A stretch of DNA of 64,000 nt from Pirellulales bacterium (GCA_035546535.1 DASZWQ010000031.1:49481-113480), one strand, 5' to 3'. Shown: positions 50,040 to 58,823, counted from the stretch's first letter. Notes: generated by a model from the sequence alone, not told the origin. A program made the numbers and translations.

Positions 50040-51119
50040 ATGAGCCGTTCCTTCCGACCCGCCGAGACCAACACCTCCGGCCCGCCGATCCGCGGCATCA
50101 TCGGCTCGGGCGCGGCGATGGAGAAGGTCTATCGCCTCACGCGACAGGTGGCCAAGAGCAACGCCTCGGTGCTGCTGTTGGGCGAGACTGGCACCGGCAA
50201 GGAGCTGATCGCCAAGGCCGTGCACCAGCTCAGCCCGCGCGGGACGGGGCCATTCGTGCGCGTCAACTGCGGGGCGCTTTCCGAAAGCCTGCTCGAAAGC
50301 GAGCTGTTCGGACACGTGCGCGGCTCATTCACGGGCGCGATCGACAATCGCACTGGCCGCTTCGAGGCGGCCCATACCGGCACGGTGTTTCTCGACGAGA
50401 TCAACTCCACCACGCCCAAGCTGCAGGTGAAGCTGCTGCGCGTGCTGCAAGAACGCGAGTTCGAACGCGTGGGCGATACGCAAACCATCCGCGTCGACAC
50501 GCGCGTCATCGCGGCCAGCAATCGGGACCTGTTGGAAGAGGTTGAGGCCGACAAGTTCCGCGAGGATTTGTATTACCGCCTGAACGTGGTACCGATCCAT
50601 TTGCCTCCCTTGCGCGAGCGGCGCGAGGACATACCAGAATTAATCAGCCACTTCCTCAACGTCTACAACGAGGAAAACGACCGCTACGTCGTACACATCG
50701 AACCGAAGGCGATGGAGGCCCTGCAAGACTACGCGTGGCCCGGCAACGTGCGCGAGCTGCAGAATTACATTGAGCGTACGGTCGTCATGGCTCCCGGCGA
50801 CGAGCTGACGTGCGAGCTATTGCCCGACACGGTGCTTGGACAGCGCCGCCCGCGCAGCACGCGTTTCAAGGAACCGGACCTGGAGACGCTGGCGTTCGAG
50901 CTGGTGCAGCAGGCGCTAGCCACGGCCGGGCCGCAGGAAGACGCGCTGCACACCAAGGTGGTCAATCGCGTCGAGCGCGAGCTGATCGCTCAGGTCCTGG
51001 CCAGTTGCGAGCACGTGCAGATCAAGGCGGCCGCGCGCCTGGGCATCAACCGCAACACGCTGCACAAGAAGCTCAAAGAATACAACCTGGACGAAAGCGG
51101 GTCCGACGGCGCCGCGTAA
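50040..51119 (+). CDS. Sigma-54-dependent activator without a sensor domain
   Basis: 359 aa from ATG 50040; ATG 50001 is 13 codons earlier and neither has an SD. An AAA+ bacterial enhancer-binding protein that remodels sigma-54 polymerase. Walker A GETGTGKE (48-55), loop L1 GSFTGA (95-100, in place of the commonest GAFTGA), Walker B VFLDE (116-120), sensor I AASNRDLLEEV, the R-finger region LYYRLNVVPIHLPPLRERREDI, and a Fis-type helix-turn-helix at the C-terminus (IKAAARLGINRNTLHKKLKEY). No receiver, GAF or PAS domain is present, so it is either constitutively active or controlled by a partner. Confidence 0.93.
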   Translation: MSRSFRPAETNTSGPPIRGIIGSGAAMEKVYRLTRQVAKSNASVLLLGETGTGKELIAKAVHQLSPRGTGPFVRVNCGALSESLLESELFGHVRGSFTGAIDNRTGRFEAAHTGTVFLDEINSTTPKLQVKLLRVLQEREFERVGDTQTIRVDTRVIAASNRDLLEEVEADKFREDLYYRLNVVPIHLPPLRERREDIPELISHFLNVYNEENDRYVVHIEPKAMEALQDYAWPGNVRELQNYIERTVVMAPGDELTCELLPDTVLGQRRPRSTRFKEPDLETLAFELVQQALATAGPQEDALHTKVVNRVERELIAQVLASCEHVQIKAAARLGINRNTLHKKLKEYNLDESGSDGAA

Positions 51120-51157
51120 TCGACCGACCGGGCGCATTTCCGACCGGAATAGGCGGT

Positions 51158-51185
51158 TTGACAGCTATCGGCCAGGACTTAGAAT
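51158..51185 (+). promoter_or_regulatory. Promoter of the tRNA-Ile gene
   Basis: Perfect -35 TTGACA (51158-51163), 16-nt spacer, -10 TAGAAT (51180-51185), about 85 nt before the mature tRNA. It may also serve tRNA-Ala, 93 nt further on. Confidence 0.7.
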
Positions 51186-51278
51186 ATTGGATTCGCAGTC
51201 GAGAACTGGCGGCGCGCTGGTGGCTTTTGCGCCCGCGGCTACCGTCCGACGCGAAGGCGGGCGAGCCAATCGCCCCGC

Positions 51279-51352
51279 GGGCGCATAGCTCAGTTGGTTA
51301 GAGCGCAGCCCTGATAAGGCTGAGGTCCCAAGTTCGAATCTTGGTGCGCCCA
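51279..51352 (+). tRNA. tRNA-Ile (GAU)
   Basis: 74-nt cloverleaf: acceptor GGGCGCA/TGCGCCC, D-arm TAGCTCAGTTGGTTAGAGC, anticodon loop CTGATAA with GAT, T-loop TTCGAAT. Discriminator A; no encoded CCA. Confidence 0.97.
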
Positions 51353-51444
51353 CTTTTCCTAGGAATCAGCAGTGCCGGTCCTGCGACGCGAAGGTTGGGC
51401 GTGTCCGAGCTTTAGCACTTCGCGTTCGTCGCTCCGCACTTCTT

Positions 51445-51517
51445 GGGGACGTAGCTCAATTGGGAGAGCACTGCCTTTGCAAGGCAGGGGTTGAGGGTTC
51501 GATCCCCTTCGTCTCCA
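51445..51517 (+). tRNA. tRNA-Ala (UGC)
   Basis: 73-nt cloverleaf: acceptor GGGGACG/CGTCTCC (one G-U), D-arm TAGCTCAATTGGGAGAGC, anticodon loop TTTGCAA with TGC, T-stem GAGGG/CCCTT. Discriminator A. It lies 92 nt after tRNA-Ile, the classic 16S-23S spacer pair, but no rRNA is near. Confidence 0.97.
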
Positions 51518-51625
51518 CTTTCGGCAGTCAATCATTCTCGACCGTCATTTCCGCAGCTTTTCGGTGTTTGCTCGCTGCCTTCGACGAGACTTCCGTTCCG
51601 GAGCGCCGCGGCTCCCGGCGAAGAG

Positions 51626-51660
51626 TCCATCCGCAGATTACACAGATATCGCAGATTGAT
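51626..51660. repeat. Fragment of the dispersed CCGCAGATTACACAG repeat
   Basis: ATCCGCAGATTACACAGATA followed by TCGCAGATTGATT. It matches the end of the MITE-like element at 11380-11495, here as one end only. Confidence 0.55.
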
Positions 51661-51664
51661 TAGG

Positions 51665-51691
51665 AAAGTGAGACGGGTTCGTCTCACCTTT
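51665..51691 (-). terminator. Hairpin at the 3' end of the coiled-coil exported protein gene
   Basis: GTGAGACG / CGTCTCAC around a 4-nt loop (51668-51687), extended by AAA/TTT. On the minus strand a short T-run follows. It lies directly after the stop codon of the gene at 51690-52124. Confidence 0.55.
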
Positions 51692-52124
51692 ACTTGCTCG
51701 CCTCGAGCCTCATCCGTTCGATTTGCGCCTGCAGCTCGAATTCCTGGGCTTTCATCAACCCAATTCCCGAACCGCGTCCCGCTTTTTCTTGCTCCTGAAT
51801 AATGCGCTGCGCCTGGCGAGCTTCTGCGATCGCCTGGTCACATGCCTTGATCCGATCCGCCTTGGTCTCGGCATACTCGAGTCGCGCGGCAAACAACTCG
51901 CGTTCCGCGGTGTGGAACGCCACGTACTCGCCGCGTCCGTTCTCAAAGAGCTTCTTCGCGGCCTCGGAGATGTGTACCAAGAGCGCCAATCGCTTCTCCT
52001 GAAGTTCCTTGATCGTAGGCTGAGCCTTTTGCGGCTCCTCCGCCCCGCCCGAATTGCAAATGATGAGCAATAGGCCCACGCTGATCGCTGCCACGCAAAT
52101 CGAAGGTTTCGGGGACGGACGCAT
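51690..52124 (-). CDS. Exported coiled-coil protein of unknown function
   Basis: 144 aa. A signal peptide (residues 1-28, ending GGAEEP) precedes a helical, probably coiled-coil segment (TIKELQEKRLALLVHISEAA, then AERELFAARLEYAETKADRI and IIQEQEKAGRG). The heptad pattern and size resemble a TolC- or OmpH-like helical hairpin, but that is only a resemblance. ATG 52124 has GGAG 8 nt upstream. The terminator hairpin follows the stop directly. Single gene. Confidence 0.65.
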   Translation of the reverse strand: MRPSPKPSICVAAISVGLLLIICNSGGAEEPQKAQPTIKELQEKRLALLVHISEAAKKLFENGRGEYVAFHTAERELFAARLEYAETKADRIKACDQAIAEARQAQRIIQEQEKAGRGSGIGLMKAQEFELQAQIERMRLEASK

Positions 52125-52295
52125 CGTCGATCTCCCAATGAAAGGTCTAAGTTCCGGGGAACGGGTGGCTCGTGGCCGTTGATTCTACACACCGCGACCG
52201 TTCGATGGGTACTGCCTGCGCGACAACACGTGGTGACTGCGCGCTGCCGAGGCGCGCGTTGTTTAGGTCATCAGGAGCAGCTTAGAATTACGTTT

Positions 52296-52502
52296 ATGAA
52301 ATGTATTCATTGCGAAAAAGACGCGCGGGCGGTGTGCCAGTTCTGCGGTCGGGCGGTGTGCGCCGAGCACATTTTAGAAAAGCTTTTTGCCTCCGGCTAT
52401 TCCAGCTCCTTCGGCGCCTGGAGCTGGCGCCGGAACGCCGTGCGCGTCGAAGACGCCGTGTGGTGCGGCAAATGCCATCCCGACCACCAGTACGCGTCTT
52501 AG
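52296..52502 (+). CDS. Small cysteine-rich zinc-binding protein
   Basis: 68 aa from ATG 52296; no SD in the right place. Three metal-binding pairs are visible: CIHC (3-6), CQFC (14-17) with CAEH (22-25), and CGKC (57-60) with HPDH. This pattern suggests two zinc sites of the B-box or AN1-like kind. The middle segment (SSFGAWSWRRNAVRVEDAVW) is aromatic and basic. The role is unknown; such modules usually bind protein or RNA. Confidence 0.6.
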   Translation: MKCIHCEKDARAVCQFCGRAVCAEHILEKLFASGYSSSFGAWSWRRNAVRVEDAVWCGKCHPDHQYAS

Positions 52503-52571
52503 CATTGACATAGAATTGGGACGCACTCTTCCCTCTGGCACATTTAGACGCATATCAGCAAAGGAGGCAAC

Positions 52572-53195
52572 GTGCGATATTTGTCGGCTCTCGCAACGAT
52601 GCTTATTGGTTGCTCCGCGAATCCCGTGTCGGACACTGGCAAACCCATGAATCTCGAGGAAGCGTCCGCGCGGTTGGCGAAACTGGCTGGGCGACCCGTG
52701 CGTCCATTCGCGACAACCGATTTTGGGCGCGAGAAGAACCTAGCTGCTCGATCTGTGATCGTAACAGAAGTCGATGCACCAAGAATCGTCGACGAATTGC
52801 GACGCGAAATAGGACCGGGACTAATTGCCTTCGTCGGTTGCACGCGATCTCTTGCGAATCCGCCCGCGAACGGATGTGAAATCGTAATCGCGATCGGCGA
52901 GGATCAGTTTGATACTCTGCGAGTCGCACAGTCGGATGCGGCGAACTACGACATGGCGACGGAAGACTTGGTGCGAAAGCTTCAAACGTACAACTCCAAG
53001 TACGGCATCGACATTTTCCACGCTGAGACGGACACGATCGAGTTCAGGCTCCGGTCCGTACCAATGGATTTGCCGGCTTTCTGTAAAGACTTGTACGAAT
53101 TCTGTCCGGATATTGTTGATCAGGGAGTCGGAACCGTCGAGGCGCTTGAAAAAGAGGTGGCCAAATCGGGAAAAGTCTACCTCTGGTGGGACTGA
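52572..53195 (+). CDS. DUF4253 lipoprotein
   Basis: 207 aa. GTG 52572 has a very strong SD (AAGGAGG, 5 nt away). A lipobox LIGC (residues 11-14) suggests a lipoprotein. The C-terminal 110 residues match DUF4253: DQFDTLRVAQSDAANYDMAT, EDLVRKLQTYNSKYGIDIF, and the closing YEFCPDIVDQGVGTVEALEK with LWWD at the end. DUF4253 proteins are uncharacterised and often sit in immunity-like or polymorphic-toxin contexts, but no toxin is nearby here. Confidence 0.85.
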   Translation: MRYLSALATMLIGCSANPVSDTGKPMNLEEASARLAKLAGRPVRPFATTDFGREKNLAARSVIVTEVDAPRIVDELRREIGPGLIAFVGCTRSLANPPANGCEIVIAIGEDQFDTLRVAQSDAANYDMATEDLVRKLQTYNSKYGIDIFHAETDTIEFRLRSVPMDLPAFCKDLYEFCPDIVDQGVGTVEALEKEVAKSGKVYLWWD

Positions 53196-53240
53196 AGTAG
53201 ACTGAAGTCCAATTGAGACGCCGGATGTATGTCGCCGTCG

Positions 53241-53266
53241 GGAGGGTTCAAAACGGAACGCCCTCC
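53241..53266 (+). terminator. Hairpin after the DUF4253 gene
   Basis: GGAGGGTTC / GAAcgCCCTCC, a stem with one small bulge, 45 nt past the stop. No U-tract. Together with the minus-strand terminator at 53334-53371 it accounts for the 243-nt gap. Confidence 0.35.
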
Positions 53267-53333
53267 AACCGGAACACATGAGGCAAGAAACTTTGATTAG
53301 GCGCCACGTGGAGCCGCGCTTCGCCATCAAAAC

Positions 53334-53371
53334 AAAAAAGGCCGCTGCCCGATTTCTCGAGCAGCGGCCTT
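53334..53371 (-). terminator. Intrinsic terminator of the gene at 53439-54002
   Basis: Minus strand AAGGCCGCTGC / GCAGCGGCCTT, an 11-bp stem with a 12-nt loop, followed by T-rich TTTTTGTTTT. A textbook rho-independent terminator. Confidence 0.9.
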
Positions 53372-53438
53372 GGCTTCTCACGTCGGCACTTATTGCGGCG
53401 CCGGCGAAGTCATCAAAGCGATCAAGGGACGGCGGGCC

Positions 53439-54002
53439 TTACTGCACGAGGGCCTCGGCGTCCTTCAGCACGGCGGCGATGGCGGCATCGTCGAGCGCGC
53501 CCTTGGCAAAGCCGTGGTTCGCGGTGACCTTGCCCCCCTTGGCGACGATCACGGTCACTTCCGCCGTCGGGTTGATCCCGTAGTCGGCCGGGCCGTTCTC
53601 GAATTCCACGGGCACCACCATCGGCACGTTGCCGGCCTTGGTGCTGGCGCTGAACTCTTTGGCCTTCGATTCCAGGGCGTCACGATCGCTGCCCAACAGG
53701 TTGACGAACGCGGCCAACTGCTTGCTCGAATTGGCGGCCACGGCGCCGTCCAGCTTCTTCACGAGCGTCGCGACCTTGTCGTCGGTCGAGCGCGAGAAGA
53801 CCATCACCATCGGGCGGGCGCCGTACTTGCAGCGATAGCACAGCTCCGAGCCGACCTTCACGTTGTCATCGGGTCCGGCGCACTTCACGACGTCGAACGG
53901 ACCGATCAGCTTGCCCGGTTCCAGGCCGCTCTTCAACTCGGCGGCGACGGCTACGCTGGCCGCAAAGGCCAGGGTCAGGCAGATAGTCAAAGCTCTTTTC
54001 AT
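53439..54002 (-). CDS. Exported thioredoxin-fold-like protein with a CxxC
   Basis: 187 aa. A signal peptide (residues 1-20, ending AVAAE) is followed by ELCYRCKYGARPMVMVFSRS, a CxxC (CYRC) before a beta strand as in thioredoxin folds, then DKVATLVKKLDGAVA, VNLLGSD and VPVEFENGPADYGINPTAEV, and VIVAKGGKVTANHGF. The arrangement suggests a peroxiredoxin- or thioredoxin-like secreted protein; the cis-Pro is likely the one in NPTAEV. No redox partner is nearby. Terminator seen directly downstream; SD GGAG is distant (12 nt). Confidence 0.6.
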   Translation of the reverse strand: MKRALTICLTLAFAASVAVAAELKSGLEPGKLIGPFDVVKCAGPDDNVKVGSELCYRCKYGARPMVMVFSRSTDDKVATLVKKLDGAVAANSSKQLAAFVNLLGSDRDALESKAKEFSASTKAGNVPMVVPVEFENGPADYGINPTAEVTVIVAKGGKVTANHGFAKGALDDAAIAAVLKDAEALVQ

Positions 54003-54562
54003 GACGAGTTACCACTCCACAAAAGGATAGGGAAGTAACGCACGGTAAACCGAAAACTTCAACCGCGCCAGTCCACGCGGTAAATACGCGACGAAATTCT
54101 CTGCGGCGAGTCAAACGCGATGCAGGTTCGAAGGTCCACGGCCACTACGCATGCCGCGAACGACACTCAATACGAAAAAGTCACGAGCAGGATCTTTAAG
54201 GACTGTGAGTGAATGCCTGCCCGTCTATCGCCTCTAAGGGTACTGAGATCATGTCGCAAAGGCAACCATAGACGTGCTTGCAACACCGGGCGGCTGGCCG
54301 GCGGCGGGGTTGTCGTTAGTCGCCTTACGGCACGAACTTACCACAGGCATTGATGTGCCGGGCGTGGCGAAAAAATGATCAGCCCGCGCGTCCGCGGATC
54401 ACAACGTCAAGCAATTCGCGGGACCGTCGCGAGGGCCGTTCCCTCGCCATCCATCTAGCCGCTTGGCAGTCGCTTGAGCTACGATAAAACGATTACTGCC
54501 CAACAATTCACGCCGCTGACTCGCCGAACGTTCTTTTCAGCATTTGTAGTGGACACTTCTCG
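54003..54562. other. Intergenic region without recognisable features
   Basis: 560 nt between two divergent genes. It must contain both promoters, but I found no convincing -35/-10 pair. No ORF above about 60 codons, no tRNA, no clear hairpin with a U-tract. Confidence 0.4.
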
Positions 54563-56407
54563 ATGTTCATGCCCCTCGTCCGTCCGCTGCTATTGTCAAT
54601 GGTCGCCGCAGCGGCGTCTGGCGCCTTTTGCTTATCGAGCTTGGACGTGCTCGATACGTCGACGGCCGGGGCAGGGGAAACGTCGGCCGAACCGAGGGCC
54701 GAGGTCGATCGCTCGCCGGTCGACGTCGCACTCTCGCCGGATGAAAAATGGGCCGTCGCGGCTAATGAAACCTCGAACACGATTTCGCTCGTGGAACTGG
54801 CAAGTGGCCGCGTTGCTGCTGAGTTGCCGTGCGGCCAGCACCCGGCGGCCTTGTCGGTCTATGGCGAAACGCTGCTGGTGACTTGTAGCTATAGTGGCAC
54901 GCTCGAGCGCTTTCGCTGGCGCGGCGAGACTCTGGAGCCGGTTGCCAAGATCACGCTCGGTTTCGAGCCGGTCGGCGTCACGATCTCGCCCGACGGTCGC
55001 GAAGCGTACGTCGCCCTCAGCATGGCGGCGCAGGTCGCCGTGGTCGATCTCGAAACGAACCAGGTCGCGGCGAAAATCGACGTCGGACGTTGGCCGCGCT
55101 ACGTGGCGCTCGCGCCCGACGGTGCGCGGCTGGCCGTGAATTGCAATGGCGACCGCGCGATCGCTGTCGTCGACACGCGCAAACGCGCGATGCTGTTTCT
55201 CAACGAGTTCGGCGGCATCAATGCCGGCCACATGCAGGTCTCGGCCGATGGCAATTGGGTTTACGTTCCCTGGATGATTTATCGCCACAACCCGATCGAA
55301 GAGCGCAATGTGCAGCGCGGCTGGGTACTGGGCTCGCGCATCGCGCGGCTGCGCATGGACGAGCAAGTGCTGCGCGAAGCCATCACGCTCGATCCGCCTG
55401 GTAAAGCCGTGAGCGACCCGCACGGCCTGGCGCTGAGCAGCGATGGACAGTGGCTGTACTCGACCGGCTCCGGCACGCACGAGCTGTTGGCGTTTCGGCT
55501 GGAAGGGTTGCCGTTTCAATCGACCGGCGGGCCGGGTGATCACATCGATCGGGCGCTTGTGCGCGACCCGCAACGCTTCTATCGCATCACGCTTGGCGGA
55601 CGGCCGATGGGCATGCGGCTGACGCAGGACGGCCGCCGCGCGCTCGTGGCCAACTACTTACTGAACAGCCTGCAAGTCGTCGATCTCGAACGTCGCGATA
55701 TCGCGAGCGAGATTTCCTTGGGCGGGCCGGTCAAGCCTTCGCTGGCCCGACGCGGCGCCGCGATCTTCTACGACGCCGGTCGCAGTCTCGACCAGTGGTA
55801 CGCTTGCCAAACATGCCATTACGAAGGGGGCAGTAGCGCCGTCACGATGGATACGAAAAACGACGGCAGCTACGGCACCTTCAAGACCGTGCCGAATTTG
55901 TACAACGTCTCACAAACGGCGCCCTGGACCTGGCACGGCTGGCAAGAGAATCTCGGTGCCTCGGTACACAAGTCGATCACCGAAACGATGCTCGGTCCGG
56001 AACCAACACCCGAGGATATCGAAGCCGTCGTCGATTTCCTGCAGGAGATGCGCGCGCCGCCGAATCCGTTCCGACAGCCGGACGGCTCGCTGTCCGAGGC
56101 AGCCCGTCGCGGCGAGCGGATCTTTCAAGGCGAAACGGCGGGCTGCTCAACCTGTCATCAAGGGCGCGAATTCACCGATAATCAATTGCACGACGTGGGG
56201 CTCGGCTCGCCGAAGGACGTTTATCCCACATACAACACGCCCTCGCTGCGGAACGTGTACCGTAAGGTGCGCTTGCTTCACCATGGCCGGGCCCAAAGCA
56301 TCGCCGAGGCGCTCGGCGACTTGCACGCCCCCCAGAATGTCACCGGCCGGGGGGAGTTGTCGGCCGAGGAGCTGGCGGATTTGATAGAGTATGTGAAATC
56401 GCTGTAA
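54563..56407 (+). CDS. YVTN beta-propeller fused to a diheme cytochrome c (MauG/CCP-like)
   Basis: 614 aa, exported (signal peptide residues 1-27, though with a long polar stretch after it). Residues about 50-400 form a beta-propeller with repeats such as VDVALSPDEKWAVAANETSN, VGVTISPDGREAYVALSMAA and HGLALSSDGQWLYSTGSGTH. Residues about 405-614 are two c-type cytochrome domains with heme sites CQTCH (415-419) and CSTCH (528-532). The layout resembles di-heme peroxidases of the MauG/CCP class. The propeller may dock a partner. Electron acceptor unknown. The next gene is a PQQ-propeller protein. Confidence 0.88.
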   Translation: MFMPLVRPLLLSMVAAAASGAFCLSSLDVLDTSTAGAGETSAEPRAEVDRSPVDVALSPDEKWAVAANETSNTISLVELASGRVAAELPCGQHPAALSVYGETLLVTCSYSGTLERFRWRGETLEPVAKITLGFEPVGVTISPDGREAYVALSMAAQVAVVDLETNQVAAKIDVGRWPRYVALAPDGARLAVNCNGDRAIAVVDTRKRAMLFLNEFGGINAGHMQVSADGNWVYVPWMIYRHNPIEERNVQRGWVLGSRIARLRMDEQVLREAITLDPPGKAVSDPHGLALSSDGQWLYSTGSGTHELLAFRLEGLPFQSTGGPGDHIDRALVRDPQRFYRITLGGRPMGMRLTQDGRRALVANYLLNSLQVVDLERRDIASEISLGGPVKPSLARRGAAIFYDAGRSLDQWYACQTCHYEGGSSAVTMDTKNDGSYGTFKTVPNLYNVSQTAPWTWHGWQENLGASVHKSITETMLGPEPTPEDIEAVVDFLQEMRAPPNPFRQPDGSLSEAARRGERIFQGETAGCSTCHQGREFTDNQLHDVGLGSPKDVYPTYNTPSLRNVYRKVRLLHHGRAQSIAEALGDLHAPQNVTGRGELSAEELADLIEYVKSL

Positions 56408-56669
56408 GCGACGATTCAGCCCGCGCGAATCCTCAGGCGAATCACGAACCCCCACCATCACCGCCCGCCATTTTCTCACTGCCCGAAATCCCGCTGCGCC
56501 CGCCCCGCGTACGCCTGCTTAGCCACGGAACACAAGCGCGCCACGAGAACCTCAGGCGCCGCGCGGTGTTTTACTAACCAGCTATTGGGCGACAAAGCGG
56601 TGCGTCGCGAGACAGGGCAACGAGCGACTGCTGCTCCAAGCCGTTTAAGTCCATCACGGAGAATTGTCG

Positions 56670-57992
56670 ATGTTTCGTCGTTGCTGTTTCTGCATCGGGG
56701 CTGCTTTTCTTTTTCTAGCATTGAACATGGTGTCCTCGGTTCACGCCGGATCGCCCGAGAGTGCTTGCCGGGGCGGTTTGACCAGCAACGATAGTTGGCC
56801 TACCTTTCGCGGCGCGGGGCGCATGGCCTCTTCGCCCGACATGGGATTGTTGAGTGAATGGCCCGAGGGCGGACCGAAGCTCGCGTGGAAAACCGTTGGC
56901 GCCGGGCGCGGCTATTCGAGCCTGGCCATCGCCGGCGGACGGATTTACACGCTCGGCGATGCCCCCTCCACCGCCGCGGATCAGGATGAGTACCTGGTCT
57001 GCTTCGATCAGGCCGACGGCAAGCAATTATGGAAGGCCAAGACCGGTGCCCCGTGGGCCGAAGGCAAGCCCACGTGGCAAAGCTCGCGCAGCACGCCCAC
57101 CGTCGATGGTGATCGCGTTTATGTCGTCACACCGCACGGTGTGCTCGTCTGCTGCCAGGCCGACGGGCACGAACTGTGGCGCAAGGATTTAATGAAGGAT
57201 TTTGGCGGCAAGAAGGCCGATGGCTGGGGCTACAGCGAGTCGGTGTTGGTCGACGGTGACCGCCTGATCTGCACACCCGGCGGCTCCGAGAACACCATGG
57301 TCGCGCTCGACAAGTTGACCGGCTCGCCACGGTGGACAACATCGCGCCCTGAGGATCGCGGCGCCGGACATTCATCGATCGTCGTCTCGAATATCGGCGG
57401 CACGCGCGTCTATGTGCAAGACACCGGCAGTGGCGCCATGGGCGTCCGGGCCGCGGACGGCAAGCTGCTATGGACCTTCGACATCGACCAGACCACGGCC
57501 GTCATTCCCACGCCGATCGTGCGCGATGATCTGGTGTTCTTCGTGGCCGGTTACGGCCGCGGCGGGGCGCTACTCAGGCAAGTGCCGGGCGCCGGCGGCG
57601 AAGTCTCGGTCGAAGTCGTCTATCCGCTGAACAAGGAACTGGGCAACAAGCACGGTGGCGTCGTGCTGGTGGGCAACTTTCTCTACGGCGATTCCGAAGA
57701 TCGCGGCATTCCCTGGTGCGCTGACCTGATGACGGGCGAAGTGAAATGGAAGTCGCGCGGATCGGGGCATGACTCGGCCTCGATGGCAGCCGCCGACGGG
57801 CACCTGTATATCCACTACGCCGACGGAACCATGACGCTCGTGAAGGCCTCGCCCGATGGCTTCCAAGAGACGGGCCACTTCGAAGTGCCCGGTAGCGGCG
57901 AGCGCCCCAGTTGGGCTCATCCCGTGATTGTCGACGGCAAGCTCTACATCCGCGAAGGCGACACGATCGTTTGCTACGACGTGCGGAAGTAA
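56670..57992 (+). CDS. Exported PQQ-binding-like beta-propeller protein
   Basis: 440 aa. ATG 56670 has GGAG 9 nt upstream. The signal peptide (residues 1-27, ending VHAGS) has two Cys in its h-region. The rest is an eight-bladed-type propeller with PQQ-like repeats: DGKQLWKAKTG, DGHELWRKDL, LTGSPRWTTS, ADGKLLWTFDI, MTGEVKWKSRG. Such proteins are abundant in planctomycetes and usually do not carry the quinoprotein dehydrogenase active site, so 'PQQ-like' refers to the fold only. It may act with the upstream diheme cytochrome protein, 260 nt away. Confidence 0.85.
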   Translation: MFRRCCFCIGAAFLFLALNMVSSVHAGSPESACRGGLTSNDSWPTFRGAGRMASSPDMGLLSEWPEGGPKLAWKTVGAGRGYSSLAIAGGRIYTLGDAPSTAADQDEYLVCFDQADGKQLWKAKTGAPWAEGKPTWQSSRSTPTVDGDRVYVVTPHGVLVCCQADGHELWRKDLMKDFGGKKADGWGYSESVLVDGDRLICTPGGSENTMVALDKLTGSPRWTTSRPEDRGAGHSSIVVSNIGGTRVYVQDTGSGAMGVRAADGKLLWTFDIDQTTAVIPTPIVRDDLVFFVAGYGRGGALLRQVPGAGGEVSVEVVYPLNKELGNKHGGVVLVGNFLYGDSEDRGIPWCADLMTGEVKWKSRGSGHDSASMAAADGHLYIHYADGTMTLVKASPDGFQETGHFEVPGSGERPSWAHPVIVDGKLYIREGDTIVCYDVRK

Positions 57993-58246
57993 CAGAGTTG
58001 TTATTTTTGGTCGGTAGCGCGCGAAGTTACGCCTGCCGATGCGCCTGGGGCGAAAAACCAAAAAGGGCGGCGCTAACGGTATGCATATGCCATTCGGCAG
58101 AGTGGGGGTAAAAACACTTGTAATGGTCGAAAACCACAGATAGGTTGCAAGCGCAAGGTGGATGAGGTGCTGCGCTTCGTGAGGTAGCTTCCGATCGCGA
58201 AGCCCTCGCTCTCCGGCCGCCCCCCTTGCGTCGACAGGGATGTTTT

Positions 58247-58669
58247 ATGGAGCGAATCGGACGAGCGCCGCTGCGTGTCCTGGTTGTCGACGACGAGCCT
58301 GATGGCCGCTACCTGCTGGCCAGGTTGCTCGACAAGCTCGATTGCGAAACGGCAGAGTGCGGCGATGGGCCGTCCTGCCTGGAGTTGGTCCGCAGGCTTC
58401 GCCCCGATCTGGTCCTGCTCGACCTGGCCATGCCCGGCATGGATGGCTTCCAGGTTCTCGATAGGCTCGAAGAGCTCGACGACGGTCCGCGTGTGGTGGT
58501 GGCGCTGAGTGGATTTGGCGATAAGGAGATCGTCGCCCGATGCCGTGCTGCTGGCTTCCACAGCCACGAGTTGAAACCGATCTCATTCGCTCGACTGCAA
58601 CAGCTCGTTGCTGAAGCGCGGCCTCTGGCACGCGAGCCGATCGCGTCATCTGGCGTGATCGCGTTGTAA
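58247..58669 (+). CDS. Stand-alone response-regulator receiver
   Basis: 140 aa, a single receiver with no output domain. Acidic pocket Asp15-Asp16 (VLVVDDEPDG), phospho-acceptor Asp59 (LVLLDLAMPGMDG), switch Ser88 (VVALSGFGD) and Lys110 (HSHELKPIS) are all present, so it should accept phosphate from a histidine kinase. ATG 58247 has AGGGA 7 nt upstream. No kinase gene is in the window. It could act like CheY or Spo0F by binding a partner. A tRNA-Val gene follows after 220 nt. Confidence 0.92.
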   Translation: MERIGRAPLRVLVVDDEPDGRYLLARLLDKLDCETAECGDGPSCLELVRRLRPDLVLLDLAMPGMDGFQVLDRLEELDDGPRVVVALSGFGDKEIVARCRAAGFHSHELKPISFARLQQLVAEARPLAREPIASSGVIAL

Positions 58670-58794
58670 GATTGCCCGTGACATAATTCGGGCCGCCTGC
58701 TGCCTGTGTCCGGTGCAATACGGCTGATTCGCGGCAGACTTTCCCTCGATTCAAAGCGGCGGATACGCTCTTGGTTTGCGGCAGCGCCGGGGGC

Positions 58795-58823
58795 TTGTCA
58801 GCAGCCCGGCAGGCGGGTTTAAT
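58795..58823 (+). promoter_or_regulatory. Promoter of the tRNA-Val gene
   Basis: -35 TTGTCA (58795-58800), 17-nt spacer, -10 TTTAAT (58818-58823), 68 nt before the tRNA. Confidence 0.6.

Noticed and set aside
51165..51353. 62-aa frame starting GAPRFELGTSALSGL
   Set aside because: A classic false gene made by the antisense of a tRNA; it covers tRNA-Ile.
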